Positions 9,142 to 17,994 of a DNA stretch of 64,000 nucleotides are shown piece after piece. Location of the stretch: the NCBI GenBank assembly GCA_028284125.1, contig JANQSI010000001.1, forward strand, positions 124,001 to 188,000, written 5' to 3'. This DNA comes from Cyclobacteriaceae bacterium. Lineage in GTDB: Bacteria > Bacteroidota > Bacteroidia > Cytophagales > Cyclobacteriaceae. The notes under the pieces were generated by a model. It had not been told where the DNA came from and made no database searches. It saw only the letters and a list, made by a program, of their open reading frames with translations. The translations under genes were made by a program, and so were the position numbers. Every line of letters starts with the position of its first letter. The stretch's first letter is position 1.

Positions 9142-11133
9142 TTATTTTACATACTTATCAAACCAACCCAAAACTCGTTCGTACCTGTCCTTGATAAACG
9201 AAGGTCGTCTGAATCCATGGTGCTCGCCGGGATAAACCACCAGTTGAGTCTCTCTTCCCAATCGTTTCATTGCCTGGTACATCTGTTCTGAATTAATTAT
9301 CGGCACATTCCAATCGCTACCTCCGCCCATCCATAAAGTCGGGGTTGTGATGTTTGCCACCTTGTTAAATGGAGATATTCGTTCCCAAGCTTCTGCATTT
9401 TCCCACGGAAGGCCGAGCTCCTGCTCCCAGTACCTCTGATAGTGATCATGTCCATAATTGGTTCTGTAAAGTGCCTCACTTGCTCCAGACATGGCGCCTT
9501 TAAAACGATTGGATTGAGTGATGACATAGTTGGTAAGAATGCCGCCGTAAGACCAACCTCCTACTCCTAGCCGATCTCCATCAACATAGCCTGCATTAAT
9601 CACATGGTCCACCCCGGCAATCACATCCTGAAAATCCTTGTTTCCCCAATCTGCAAATAGAATCTCGGAAAAAGCCTGGCCGTAACCTGAAGATCCTCTC
9701 GGATTAATAAGCAGGGTCACATATCCATTCGCTGCGTACAATTGCGCAAAAGTGTGGAAGTAAAACTCGTACTGACTTACAGGCCCACCGTGATTCCAAA
9801 GAATGGCGGGATATTTCATGTTGGGATCAAAACCGATTGGCTTTACCACAAACCCTTCGATATCGGCACCATCGGCACTTTTGAAGTTAATTTTTTCGAC
9901 AGTAGGTTTTTCAAGGTTATTAATTAAATCATCATTGACGCTTGTAAGCTTATTTAGTTGGCCATTCTGAAATGCGAAAAGTTCGTGCGGTTGATTGCTT
10001 TTTCCTAAAAGTGGTACGATCAACGACCCTCTCATATCATACCCCCTAATACTAATATCTCCGGACACCACTCGTCTGAAATTTCTACCTGAAGGACTGA
10101 TCGCAGCAATGATTCCAGTCCCCGATTCTTCCAATTCGAAAAAAATCGATTTACCATCATTAGAAAACCTGGGATTACTCATGTTCCGATCCATCTCTTC
10201 AGCTAGAAGCGTAGGTTGTCCTCCAGTGGCAGAAATAACTGCCAATTTGTTGGTAGCATACCACATGGCATCACCATCTGTCACAGTAACATATGCGATG
10301 GAATTTCCATCCGGACTCCAAGCAGGTGAGGAATCTGAATTTTCATTGGTCGTGATCTGTCTTAAAGTTTGACCTTTATCTGTATTGTCAGCAGAAACGA
10401 CCCAGATATCGTTGTTGGAATTACCATCCGGATTATCCGATCGATTACTTACGAATGCTACAGATTTTCCATCTGGACTCCACGCCGGACTGTTGTCATC
10501 AAAATCTCCAGAAGTAATCTGTATCGCTGCAGTATCTCCTGGCGTATAAACATATAAGTGCGTTCTTAGTCTATTTAAGTATCCCGCATAGTCACGTTTA
10601 AACTGCAAGCGATCAATCACAAAAGGTTTCGCCTTCTTGTCGTCACTTTTATCTTTTGTGAGCTCTTCTGGTCTGGGATCTCGGATGCTCAACAGCAACC
10701 GCCTTCCATCAGGCGACCATTCATGTCCTGAAACACCTTGTTTTATGTTAGTCAATTGTTGCGCCTCACCGCCTAGCCGGTTAAGTGTCCAAACTTGCGT
10801 TTTACCACCATCTTTTGAAGCCTGAAAGGAAAGGTATTTATTGTCAGGACTCCACTTTGGTGCACCTGCCGAATACCCTTTAGCTGTCATTGGAATAGCC
10901 TCTCCTCCTTTGGCAGGAATCATCCAGATCCTTGTCTCAGATTTATCTTTTTCCATATCAATTTCAGATACAGTAAAAGCTACCCACTGTCCATCAGGAC
11001 TGATTTTAGGGTTTCTAACTGTCTTTAGGCTTAGTAGATCATCAATAGTCAACGGTCGCTTTGACTCTTGTGAGGCTGCTAAAAAGGAAGTTAAGGCTAA
11101 AAAATAGATGAAGGTGTTTCGAAATAATCTCAT
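9142..11133 (-). CDS. S9 family prolyl-oligopeptidase-type peptidase
   Basis: A signal peptide (residues 1-20, ending SFLAASQ) is followed by a WD40-like beta-propeller with repeated SPDG blades (residues 30-400: ISPDGQW, WSPDNKY, WSPDGRR, WSPDGKS, WSPDGNS, FSNDGKS). The alpha/beta-hydrolase domain occupies residues 410-663. The triad is readable: Ser528 in GWSYGG, Asp607 in GGGSDWN and His639 in GEHHGF. The arrangement is that of acylaminoacyl peptidases and dipeptidyl peptidases that act on small peptides, here in the periplasm. Exact specificity cannot be read. The gene has its own spacer upstream, bounded by the terminator at 11219-11243. Confidence 0.93.
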   Translation of the reverse strand: MRLFRNTFIYFLALTSFLAASQESKRPLTIDDLLSLKTVRNPKISPDGQWVAFTVSEIDMEKDKSETRIWMIPAKGGEAIPMTAKGYSAGAPKWSPDNKYLSFQASKDGGKTQVWTLNRLGGEAQQLTNIKQGVSGHEWSPDGRRLLLSIRDPRPEELTKDKSDDKKAKPFVIDRLQFKRDYAGYLNRLRTHLYVYTPGDTAAIQITSGDFDDNSPAWSPDGKSVAFVSNRSDNPDGNSNNDIWVVSADNTDKGQTLRQITTNENSDSSPAWSPDGNSIAYVTVTDGDAMWYATNKLAVISATGGQPTLLAEEMDRNMSNPRFSNDGKSIFFELEESGTGIIAAISPSGRNFRRVVSGDISIRGYDMRGSLIVPLLGKSNQPHELFAFQNGQLNKLTSVNDDLINNLEKPTVEKINFKSADGADIEGFVVKPIGFDPNMKYPAILWNHGGPVSQYEFYFHTFAQLYAANGYVTLLINPRGSSGYGQAFSEILFADWGNKDFQDVIAGVDHVINAGYVDGDRLGVGGWSYGGILTNYVITQSNRFKGAMSGASEALYRTNYGHDHYQRYWEQELGLPWENAEAWERISPFNKVANITTPTLWMGGGSDWNVPIINSEQMYQAMKRLGRETQLVVYPGEHHGFRRPSFIKDRYERVLGWFDKYVK

Positions 11134-11218
11134 TTCCGTGGTTTTAATTGTGGAAGGTCGAAAAGTTACGAAATTATGACTTCTGGGCAGCCACCGCTCT
11201 TCAAATTAATCTAAAATG

Positions 11219-11243
11219 AAAAAGTGGACCCAAGTGGGCCCAC
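11219..11243 (-). terminator. Rho-independent terminator downstream of the glsA-glsB genes
   Basis: Read on the reverse strand the sequence is GTGGGCCC, loop ACTT, GGGTCCAC, then a run of T. The 8-bp stem pairs fully if one G-U pair is counted and is very G+C rich in an A+T-rich spacer. It lies 150 bases after the glsB stop and before the S9 peptidase gene, so it should insulate the two. Confidence 0.7.
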
Positions 11244-11395
11244 CTTACTACTACCCTACATTATAAACCAAAAAATATGGAAGCAACACTGCTTGTCGCA
11301 TGAATCACTCCATTTAGTAGCCTGACTGAGTCAGGGTGAAATGTTTAGTAGTAGAACAAGTATGATTAGATTTTGTTTGGTTTCAATCGCAACAA

Positions 11396-12331
11396 TTAAT
11401 AGTTGATGTGGCGATCCATGATTTCCTGGTGGATATCATCAATAGTCACAAGCAAACCAGTCTCTTCTACGCCACCAAAATCCGGATTCATGGCTGTACC
11501 AAAAGTGATCATGGTAGATGAGAGATTCATGTAGATATTGATCAACGGCGGGATCCATTCACCTCTTTCTTTCAAAAGCTTATATAGTAGTTTGAAACCA
11601 TCTTCATAGGAAATGCTTTCGTCGAAGTGTTCATTGAATATTTTATTGTTAAATCCTGCATGAAATTCAGGTTTCGGTTCGCATAAGTCTTTCCTGTTTG
11701 GGAAATAGTGTGCCATAAATGAGAGCAGAATATCTCTGGCTTCTTTGTTGTAGGTCGTGTACATGGTCACTTTTCCAAAGAAGTATTTGTTGTCAGGATA
11801 CCTCAAAACGAGTGTGCCTAAGCCATCCCATATGCCAGCGAGTGCGAAAACCCCCTTTCTAGGATTAATGGAAGGTTGATAATTGGGTTGTACCCACGAT
11901 CTACCTAGCTCGATTGCGTTAGCCAGGTAATCCCTTTTCATCGCTTCTGTGAAATTGAAATAATGCGAAGTAGATAGTTCGAATTCTCCTGTGCCCGGGT
12001 TATAAGCCCTTTCCCCAGTAATGTATCGGTATCCGCCAATGATTTCTCTGTCTTCAGGGCTGTAAACGATCAGTTGTTCATAGCATCGTTCACAGGTGTC
12101 GTATTCGTCTATATCAATTTCAAGTCCTGTACCTCCACCTGCATATCTAAATGAGACTTCTCTCAACCTCCCAATTTCCCGCATCGTATTTGGGGCATTG
12201 TGGTGATTAACAATGTAAATCTTATTGTTTCCCTTGTTTGTATCACGAACAAATCGATCGTTGGATAATTCACTTTCGATCAACGCTCGCTCAACAGGAG
12301 GTATGATTTCTTTTTGTTCCGTCTTCTTCAT
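11396..12331 (-). CDS. glsB: GNAT-fold N-acyltransferase, probable glycine-lipid (GlsB/OlsB-like) enzyme
   Basis: The 311-residue protein belongs to the GNAT/hemolysin-like family that includes OlsB and the Bacteroides GlsB, which transfer a 3-hydroxy-acyl chain from ACP to the amine of ornithine or glycine. Supporting segments are REVSFRYAGGGTGLEIDIDE, the later YDTCERCYEQLIVYSPEDRE, ELGRSWVQPNYQPS and the conserved GIWDGLGTLVLRYPDNKYFF region with FGKVTMY. It begins 8 bases after a PlsC-like gene, the same partnership as glsA/glsB in Bacteroides thetaiotaomicron. Amine specificity (glycine, serinyl-glycine or ornithine) cannot be read from sequence. A strong terminator follows. Confidence 0.75.
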   Translation of the reverse strand: MKKTEQKEIIPPVERALIESELSNDRFVRDTNKGNNKIYIVNHHNAPNTMREIGRLREVSFRYAGGGTGLEIDIDEYDTCERCYEQLIVYSPEDREIIGGYRYITGERAYNPGTGEFELSTSHYFNFTEAMKRDYLANAIELGRSWVQPNYQPSINPRKGVFALAGIWDGLGTLVLRYPDNKYFFGKVTMYTTYNKEARDILLSFMAHYFPNRKDLCEPKPEFHAGFNNKIFNEHFDESISYEDGFKLLYKLLKERGEWIPPLINIYMNLSSTMITFGTAMNPDFGGVEETGLLVTIDDIHQEIMDRHINY

Positions 12332-12339
12332 ATTGGCGG

Positions 12340-13155
12340 TTAGGCCGACTTAAGTTCATATGCCTTTGCCTTCACCCAGTTCGCCCAGTCTTTGTCTGAT
12401 CGTTCGCGAGTAAAAGTTTCAGGCATGATTGGTTCACCAATCACAATGTCAATCCTCGTGTTCCTTTGTTTGAACAATTCGTCGACAAGGAAGAACATTT
12501 CAATATTCAATTTAATACCTAAAAATTTTCTAACGTTAGCTAGTCGATAAAAACGGTTGGTGAGTCGACCATCGATGTGAACAGGAATCACAGGTTTTCC
12601 GTATTTTTTTGCTTTAGATATGAACGTTTTCTTCCATTCCAGGTCTTCAATTTTACCTTTGGTTTTTCGACTAACTAGACCTGCTGGAAAAATAAACGTG
12701 GCAGTTTCTGAGGCAAATTGTTTTTCTACCATTTGAAGCGATTCAACCGCATTTTTCCCAACTTTGTTGACTCCAATAAAACGATCTTTCAACGTTCTCA
12801 CATTCATCAAGAGATCGTTTACGATAAACTTAATATCAGGTCGTACTTCCCTGAAAAGGTGAATGATTGCAATCGCATCTAAACCACCCAACGGGTGATT
12901 GCTCGCGAATATGATCGGTGCCGGAGGTCTTGGAATATTTTCAATTCCTTCTAAATTGAGTTCCAAATTGAAATCATCAACAGCCGCTTGGCAAAAAGCG
13001 AAGGAATCATCGTCCTTGTGTTTTGCCATAAATTCATTGACCTCATCTTGATGGATCACTTTTTCAATCCACCGGATAAAGAAACCAGGAAGCCATTTCA
13101 GCAGCTTTTTGTTTTTGCTGATTATTAATCGTCTGATGTCAACAAACTTGTCCAT
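12340..13155 (-). CDS. glsA: PlsC-like O-acyltransferase, probable GlsA partner
   Basis: This is a 271-residue 1-acylglycerol-phosphate acyltransferase-like protein. The catalytic block is ASNHPLGGLDAIAI (about residues 85-98): the histidine and aspartate are separated by five residues, not the four of classical PlsC. FIFPAGLVSRK takes the place of the FPEGxRS acyl-acceptor motif, and KPVIPVHIDGR follows. These variants are typical of the acyltransferases paired with OlsB/GlsB-like genes. The expected role is to add the second acyl chain to an N-acylated glycine lipid at the inner membrane. It is first in a two-gene operon with the GNAT gene. Confidence 0.75.
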   Translation of the reverse strand: MDKFVDIRRLIISKNKKLLKWLPGFFIRWIEKVIHQDEVNEFMAKHKDDDSFAFCQAAVDDFNLELNLEGIENIPRPPAPIIFASNHPLGGLDAIAIIHLFREVRPDIKFIVNDLLMNVRTLKDRFIGVNKVGKNAVESLQMVEKQFASETATFIFPAGLVSRKTKGKIEDLEWKKTFISKAKKYGKPVIPVHIDGRLTNRFYRLANVRKFLGIKLNIEMFFLVDELFKQRNTRIDIVIGEPIMPETFTRERSDKDWANWVKAKAYELKSA

Positions 13156-13277
13156 TCCCGAAAAACCTCAAATTACAAGTTGTACATAAAATTTCAAGTT
13201 TCAATTTCAAAACCTCCACTCATAAAGAAGTTGAGATTTTGCTTTTTCGAAATTATTTGATTTTTAAAACTTGAGAT

Positions 13278-14207
13278 TTACTTGTCGCCAAATAATCGCC
13301 AATAGTCGGATTCCGCTGCTAAGTATGCGAATGAAAAACGATTTCCATTTTCCAGCAATTGTTCATATTCTACCTTAGCCCTAGCAGTATCTTGATTATT
13401 GTACAGGTACCAATTTCCAATGCTATATGCGTACACATCGTTGGAAGATGTGTTTGATCCAATCGGTTGCAGTTCTTCTTCAGAGATCAACCCATTGTAG
13501 AACAAACACATTTTAAAATAACTTGTATTCTCAATGATCTCCATCTCTTCATGAACTTTTTCGATTGCCGAATCTGCTTCATCATCAAGTCCCATCCGGC
13601 GCTGGATCATATAAAGCCAATGACCACCGGACACAATATTGTCATCATATCTTTCTGTGACAGTCCGATTACTATACGCTCTCAAAGCGTTTTCCATATC
13701 ATTCTTCAGGTAATAGGCCAAGCCTAAATGATACCAAATGTTTCCATGCAAGGTGCTCAGTGGTATGTTCCGATCATTGGGCTGTCCGTCCGGTTCTATT
13801 TGATCTTCAGACCCCTCAATCAGCTCAGCTGCTTTTTCAAAGTCCGCAATTGCTTTGTCATACTGACGTGTGGAAATGTATCGATGCCCCCGGTGCCTGT
13901 ACATTCGAGCATCTTCAGGAAACTTTTCTATCCCAGTAGTATAAATGGCAATGGCATCTTGAAATAAGCCGAGGTAAGCGGTTCTTCTTCCATACCAGAT
14001 CAAAGCATTGGCATCATCTGGATTGCTTTCATATACTTTTTTTGCATTTTTGAAATTATCAAGGGCAGATGGAGTGAAAAGTGTATCACCCAAAAGAGTC
14101 ACGGCTTCTATACTAGGTAAGTCAATTTCCGATTCTGCAGTTTCTTTTTCCTTGCCAGGCTGACAAGCAAGACAAACTAAAACAAAAAAGTAGGTTAGGT
14201 TTTTCAT
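13278..14207 (-). CDS. TPR-repeat lipoprotein
   Basis: A lipoprotein signal peptide ends in LVCLAC with the lipidated Cys at residue 15. Tetratricopeptide-like helical pairs follow over residues 50-220, for example NALIWYGRRTAYLGLFQDAI, then ARMYRHRGHRYISTRQYDKA and NIWYHLGLAYYLKNDMENAL. The C-terminal third contains a further TPR-like helix set. It is expected to sit on the periplasmic face of the outer membrane or on the surface as a protein-binding scaffold. The partner is unknown. It lies 33 bases downstream of the cyclase-like gene on the same strand, so a shared transcript is possible. Confidence 0.82.
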   Translation of the reverse strand: MKNLTYFFVLVCLACQPGKEKETAESEIDLPSIEAVTLLGDTLFTPSALDNFKNAKKVYESNPDDANALIWYGRRTAYLGLFQDAIAIYTTGIEKFPEDARMYRHRGHRYISTRQYDKAIADFEKAAELIEGSEDQIEPDGQPNDRNIPLSTLHGNIWYHLGLAYYLKNDMENALRAYSNRTVTERYDDNIVSGGHWLYMIQRRMGLDDEADSAIEKVHEEMEIIENTSYFKMCLFYNGLISEEELQPIGSNTSSNDVYAYSIGNWYLYNNQDTARAKVEYEQLLENGNRFSFAYLAAESDYWRLFGDK

Positions 14208-14240
14208 GATACAATTTTAATCGATTATTAACGATCGCAA

Positions 14241-15275
14241 TCATTTCTCAAGCGTATACAAAACAATTTTTTCATCCTTGCCTTTAAATGAGTGCTCTCC
14301 TATTTCCACCAGGTTGAACTCTTCATTTTTCTCTATTCGATTATACAAGTCTGAAGAAATCAAAATATTCTTTCCTAAAGAATGCGCAGACCCACAAATT
14401 CGAGCTGTTGTGTTGATTGCATCACCATGATAGGCAATCTCTTTTTTCGAAATCCCAATTTCAGTGATACTTACTTTTCCTATATGCAGCGCCGCTTTGA
14501 AACTCGGAAAGAGCTCCCAGTTTTTTAAGTAGTGTTCTCTTCGCTTCTCAAGTATTTCCGAGGCAAGAACAAAAGACTTCAGACAATTGCCATTTCTTAA
14601 GCCCGCTTTTGTATTCCATATAACCACCACCTCGTCACCGACATATTGAAAAACCTGTCCATTCGAAGCTGTAATCGCCTGGTCAATATCCATGAAAAAA
14701 CTTCGTAGCAACGAGCTATATTCTATCGGTCCCAGCTTTTCCGCTAATGTTGTAGCATTATCCAAATCCAAAAACATAAATATCCGGTCTTCGACGCGTG
14801 GCTTGTGGTACTTTCCGATCAGGTAGTTGCTCAAAACATTTTTGCCAAAAAACGCCTTTAACTGCCAAGAAAAAGATCCAATTAGTGCAATAAGAAGCAA
14901 ATACAACAGGTTCACATTGGCGAGGAAATAAACACGACTTACCGCTTCAAACGCTCCAGGATCCTGCAATGCTACCGTCTCAAGACCTATTGATTTTAAA
15001 TAAAGAACCAAGAATAGGTACACGAACACGATGAGTACGACGAAATATAGAAATGACCGTATGGTGAAAGCCACCAGATAAGGAAGGTTTTTAAATAAAC
15101 GAGCCAATAATGGCTCAATTGAGCCAAGAATAATACCTACCAAAAATCCATTCGCGATTGTAAAATGGACTGCCTGAAGATTTCCCCATATGGCATGTAG
15201 GAAAAATCCAATCAAAGCACTTGCCAGACCGAATTTTAGGATCGTCAAGAATCGGCGAGGGAAACCAACTTTCAT
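14241..15275 (-). CDS. Membrane-bound class III nucleotide-cyclase domain protein
   Basis: The N-terminal 150 residues hold four hydrophobic segments in a compact membrane domain. The class III cyclase domain spans residues 160-344. Metal-binding aspartates are present: Asp170 in FLDLD and Asp214 in QYVGDE. The transition-state pair is Asn288/Arg292 in GDAINTTAR. The two residues that usually choose the base look changed: the Lys expected three positions before GD is Gln, and the Asp/Thr expected before HGD is Ala. So either cAMP, cGMP or another product is possible. The gene is flanked at 33-34 bases by the TPR lipoprotein and dienelactone hydrolase genes, all on one strand. Confidence 0.85.
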   Translation of the reverse strand: MKVGFPRRFLTILKFGLASALIGFFLHAIWGNLQAVHFTIANGFLVGIILGSIEPLLARLFKNLPYLVAFTIRSFLYFVVLIVFVYLFLVLYLKSIGLETVALQDPGAFEAVSRVYFLANVNLLYLLLIALIGSFSWQLKAFFGKNVLSNYLIGKYHKPRVEDRIFMFLDLDNATTLAEKLGPIEYSSLLRSFFMDIDQAITASNGQVFQYVGDEVVVIWNTKAGLRNGNCLKSFVLASEILEKRREHYLKNWELFPSFKAALHIGKVSITEIGISKKEIAYHGDAINTTARICGSAHSLGKNILISSDLYNRIEKNEEFNLVEIGEHSFKGKDEKIVLYTLEK

Positions 15276-15309
15276 TTAGCTCTTCAAAAGATCTAGTTGC
15301 TCACCGGTA

Positions 15310-16197
15310 TTACTTCAGGTTCTCCTTGAAAAATTCGATGGTTCGATTCCACGAAAGAGTTGCCGCTTCTTCGTCGTAGCGAGGGGTAGTGTTATTGTGG
15401 AATCCATGATTTACTTCCGGATAAAAATGAGCCACATATTGTTTGTTATTTTTCTTCAATGCTGCTTCATAGGCTGGCCATCCTTCATTTACTCGTTTGT
15501 CCAAATCCGCATACTGAAGCATTAAAGGCGCATTAATTTGACTTACCATTTCATCTGCCGGTTGACGTCCATAATATGGAACTGCCGCAGCTAAATCAGG
15601 AATATTGACTGCCATCATGTTCGAGATCCAGCCACCAAAGCAAAAACCAACTACTCCTACTTTACCGGTACAATTTTCGTGAGTTTTTAGATATTCATAT
15701 GCGGCCATAAAATCCTCTAGCATTTCGTTGCGATTGCGCTTTCGTTGCATGGTTCTTCCTTCGTCATCGTTTCCGGGATATCCGCCGAGTGGAGTAAGTG
15801 CATCAGGAGCAATCGAAATAAAACCTTCGAGTGCCGCTCTTCTACCTACATCTTCGATATAGGGATTTAAACCACGATTTTCATGAACGACTACAATTCC
15901 AGGAAGCTTCTTTTTTCCTTTCTTAGGTTTTGATAACAATGCACGAATACTCCCGCCTCCTTTTGGTGAATCATAGTTGATGAACTCCGAATCTAATCGT
16001 TTATCATCCTGCTTGACCACTGCGGTCGTTTCATAATCGGGCATCATGAAACTCATCAACGAAGTGACTGTAACTCCGCCTACGGCATACAGTGAGAGTT
16101 TTTCAACAAAGCTTCTTCTATCAATTTTGTTATGTGCATAATCATCATAGAGGTCAAAAACCTCCTGGCTAATATCTTCTTTTCGTAGTTCTTTCAT
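15310..16197 (-). CDS. Dienelactone hydrolase family protein, exported
   Basis: Residues 1-50 carry a DRRSFVEKLSLYAVGG segment resembling a twin-arginine signal, preceded by a charged N-terminus. Residues 70-295 form a dienelactone-hydrolase alpha/beta fold: VVVHENRGLNPYIEDVGRR, the nucleophile Cys186 in GFCFGG, an Asp in YADLDKRVN and the His in NHGFHN. Members hydrolyse lactones or esters; in Bacteroidota these exported versions have no defined substrate. The start ATG at 16195-16197 gives the complete N-terminus. It is the most upstream of three same-strand genes (this one, the cyclase-like gene and the TPR lipoprotein). Confidence 0.88.
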   Translation of the reverse strand: MKELRKEDISQEVFDLYDDYAHNKIDRRSFVEKLSLYAVGGVTVTSLMSFMMPDYETTAVVKQDDKRLDSEFINYDSPKGGGSIRALLSKPKKGKKKLPGIVVVHENRGLNPYIEDVGRRAALEGFISIAPDALTPLGGYPGNDDEGRTMQRKRNRNEMLEDFMAAYEYLKTHENCTGKVGVVGFCFGGWISNMMAVNIPDLAAAVPYYGRQPADEMVSQINAPLMLQYADLDKRVNEGWPAYEAALKKNNKQYVAHFYPEVNHGFHNNTTPRYDEEAATLSWNRTIEFFKENLK

Positions 16198-16293
16198 GGT
16201 TTTAATTCAAAGTATGGTACTTAAAGGTAATGAGGTTCTTTGAAGGAATTTTGAAGTGATATTAATATTTGAAGACTTAATATTGAATACGAT

Positions 16294-17598
16294 ATGCCAG
16301 TGCCAAATAGATTAGGAGTTATAACCGCTTCTTCATTAGTGATTTCATCTATGATAGGGACAGGTGTTTTCACGAGTCTTGGTTATCAGGTAGTTGATAT
16401 CAAAAGTGGTTTTTCGATCTTGTTTCTCTGGATCTTGGGTGGAATCATTGCTTTTTGCGGCGCTGTGACCTACGCTGAGCTTGGAGCTGTCTTTAAAAGA
16501 TCTGGAGGTGAGTACAATTTGCTGCGAGAGCTTTATCATCCATCATTGGGCTTTGTCGCAGGCTGGATTTCAGTGACGGTAGGTTTTGCCGCCCCAGCTT
16601 CTCTCGCAGCGATGGCATTAGCATCTTATTTATCGACAGTTATTCCAGGAATTCCGCAGGATCATTTAGCTGCATCTACGATTCTATTATTTACAATTAT
16701 TCATGCCGTTTCTGTAAATATTGGAAGTAGTGTGCAGAATGCTACCACTGCATTGAAAGTCATTCTCATCCTAGTATTCATTGCGTTTGGATTTGGTCTT
16801 GATACTCCCGAAGATGTGTCCCTGATTCCAATCGATAGCAGCTGGTATGAAATTGTTAGTCCGCCTTTCGCTGTTGCGCTGATCTATGTTTCTTATGCAT
16901 ACACCGGCTGGAACTCTTCGATTTACATCATTGATGAAATGAAACAACCAACCAAGGATCTTCCTAAATCTTTATTCTTGGGAACACTGATTGTCATGAT
17001 TCTTTACGTCTTGCTCAACTTCATTTTCCTCTACACGGTCCCAATCGATCGGTTGGCTGGACAAATCGAAGTGGGTTTTTTATCCGGTCAGTCCATTTTT
17101 GGAGAAATCGGTGGAGCGATCATTGCGATTGCAATTGCTGTTCTGCTTCTATCTACCGTGAGCGCTTATGTTTTCCTTGGCCCGAGAGTAAGTAAAGTGA
17201 TGGGAGAAGACATCAAAGCCTTCAATATTCTGTCAAAAACCAATTCAAAAGGTATTCCAGCGAACGCATTTGTCTTCTCCGCCCTACTGAGTTTGTTATT
17301 CATTTATTCATCCACTTTTGAACAGGTTTTATTGTATACCTCCTTCCTGCTCATTCTCATCACTACCATAACTGTCGGTGGTGTGTTCATTCTTCGGAAG
17401 AGTAAAGGTGGTAGTGAATCTGAGACCTATAAAACATGGGGCTATCCCATTACTCCGCTAGTTTTTATTGTTGTTAGTATATGGACCTTGGCATTTGTGG
17501 CAATTGACCGACCAATGGAAAGCCTAGTTAGTGTTGGAATTCTTGGAGCTGGAATCCTGATTTACTTTTTGGTAGAGAGAAAAGGAAGGGGGAATTAG
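16294..17598 (+). CDS. APC-superfamily amino acid permease
   Basis: This is a 434-residue polytopic protein with about twelve transmembrane segments. TASSLVISSMIGTGVFTSLG (residues 10-29) is the APC-family GxG substrate loop in TM1. GGIIAFCGAVTYAELGAVFK and SGGEYNLLRELY are the TM2-TM3 family signatures, and YAYTGWNSSIYIIDEMKQPT in TM6 is also conserved. It resembles the LAT-type branch of eukaryotic and bacterial exchangers. The transported amino acid cannot be inferred. The upstream spacer contains no clear promoter box. Downstream lies a 396-base repeat-filled spacer. Confidence 0.9.
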   Translation: MPVPNRLGVITASSLVISSMIGTGVFTSLGYQVVDIKSGFSILFLWILGGIIAFCGAVTYAELGAVFKRSGGEYNLLRELYHPSLGFVAGWISVTVGFAAPASLAAMALASYLSTVIPGIPQDHLAASTILLFTIIHAVSVNIGSSVQNATTALKVILILVFIAFGFGLDTPEDVSLIPIDSSWYEIVSPPFAVALIYVSYAYTGWNSSIYIIDEMKQPTKDLPKSLFLGTLIVMILYVLLNFIFLYTVPIDRLAGQIEVGFLSGQSIFGEIGGAIIAIAIAVLLLSTVSAYVFLGPRVSKVMGEDIKAFNILSKTNSKGIPANAFVFSALLSLLFIYSSTFEQVLLYTSFLLILITTITVGGVFILRKSKGGSESETYKTWGYPITPLVFIVVSIWTLAFVAIDRPMESLVSVGILGAGILIYFLVERKGRGN

Positions 17599-17632
17599 TG
17601 GATTTGTAGATTGGGTGATTGGAAACTATAAT

Positions 17633-17660
17633 CGTCATTGCGAGCACAGCGAAGCAATCT
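17633..17660 (+). repeat. Half copy of dispersed palindromic element
   Basis: This 28-bp unit begins CGTCATTGCGAG and ends GAAGCAATCT. It is identical or nearly identical to units at 21639-21666, 22595-22622 and 27163-27190, which are in the opposite orientation. Confidence 0.85.
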
Positions 17661-17764
17661 TGAGTTGGGAATGAGGGAATCAGCGGATTAGTTAAATAGT
17701 TAATTGGTGGATTAGTTTATTAGAAAAATGTTCATTTTTATCGCGTAGCACCTTAATCCTCAAA

Positions 17765-17845
17765 CGTCATTGTGAGTGTAGCGAAGCAATCTTTGGCCAA
17801 GGAACGAGATCGCTTCACCATCCTAACGTCGGGTTCGCGATGACG
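17765..17845 (+). repeat. Full 81-bp copy of dispersed palindromic element
   Basis: The outer arms are CGTCATTGTGA and TCGCGATGACG. The inner arms are GAAGCAATCT and AGATCGCTTC. A 14-base centre containing TTGGCCAA lies between the inner arms. The architecture matches the inverted copy at 21697-21776, including the asymmetric interior (7 bases on one arm, 18 on the other). Confidence 0.85.
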
Positions 17846-17952
17846 AAGATGTTGGGAACGTCGGATTAGTGAATGACAAAGGCCTTCATACAATCCAAAA
17901 TCTTTAAATTTCCTAATCCCACAATCTACAATCCAAAATCCAAAATCTCACA

Positions 17953-17984
17953 ATCCAATAATCCAATAATCCAATAATCCAAAA
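17953..17984. repeat. Short tandem repeat, 8-bp unit
   Basis: Four copies of ATCCAATA, the last degenerate (ATCCAAAA), lie 10 bases past the stop of the anti-sigma-like gene. Surrounding sequence consists of looser variants of the same word. Confidence 0.8.
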
Positions 17985-17994
17985 TCAACCAATC

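Larger units (their letters stand above)
17599..17994. repeat. Repeat-filled spacer between convergent genes
   Basis: No gene is seen. The block contains one half copy and one full copy of the dispersed palindromic element, words of the GATTAG/GATTGG kind following the permease stop, their complements at the right end, and a short tandem repeat. Words near each end are C-poor on the strand of the gene that has just ended. Confidence 0.7.

Noticed and set aside
11321-11335. Second hairpin CCTGAC-TGA-GTCAGG between the gls and S9 genes
   Set aside because: The 6-bp stem has no T-run on either strand. The stronger hairpin at 11219-11243 explains termination, so this one is not called.
15337-15353. 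tRNA T-loop-like GGTTCGATTCC
   Set aside because: It is within the dienelactone hydrolase coding sequence and no cloverleaf can be drawn around it.
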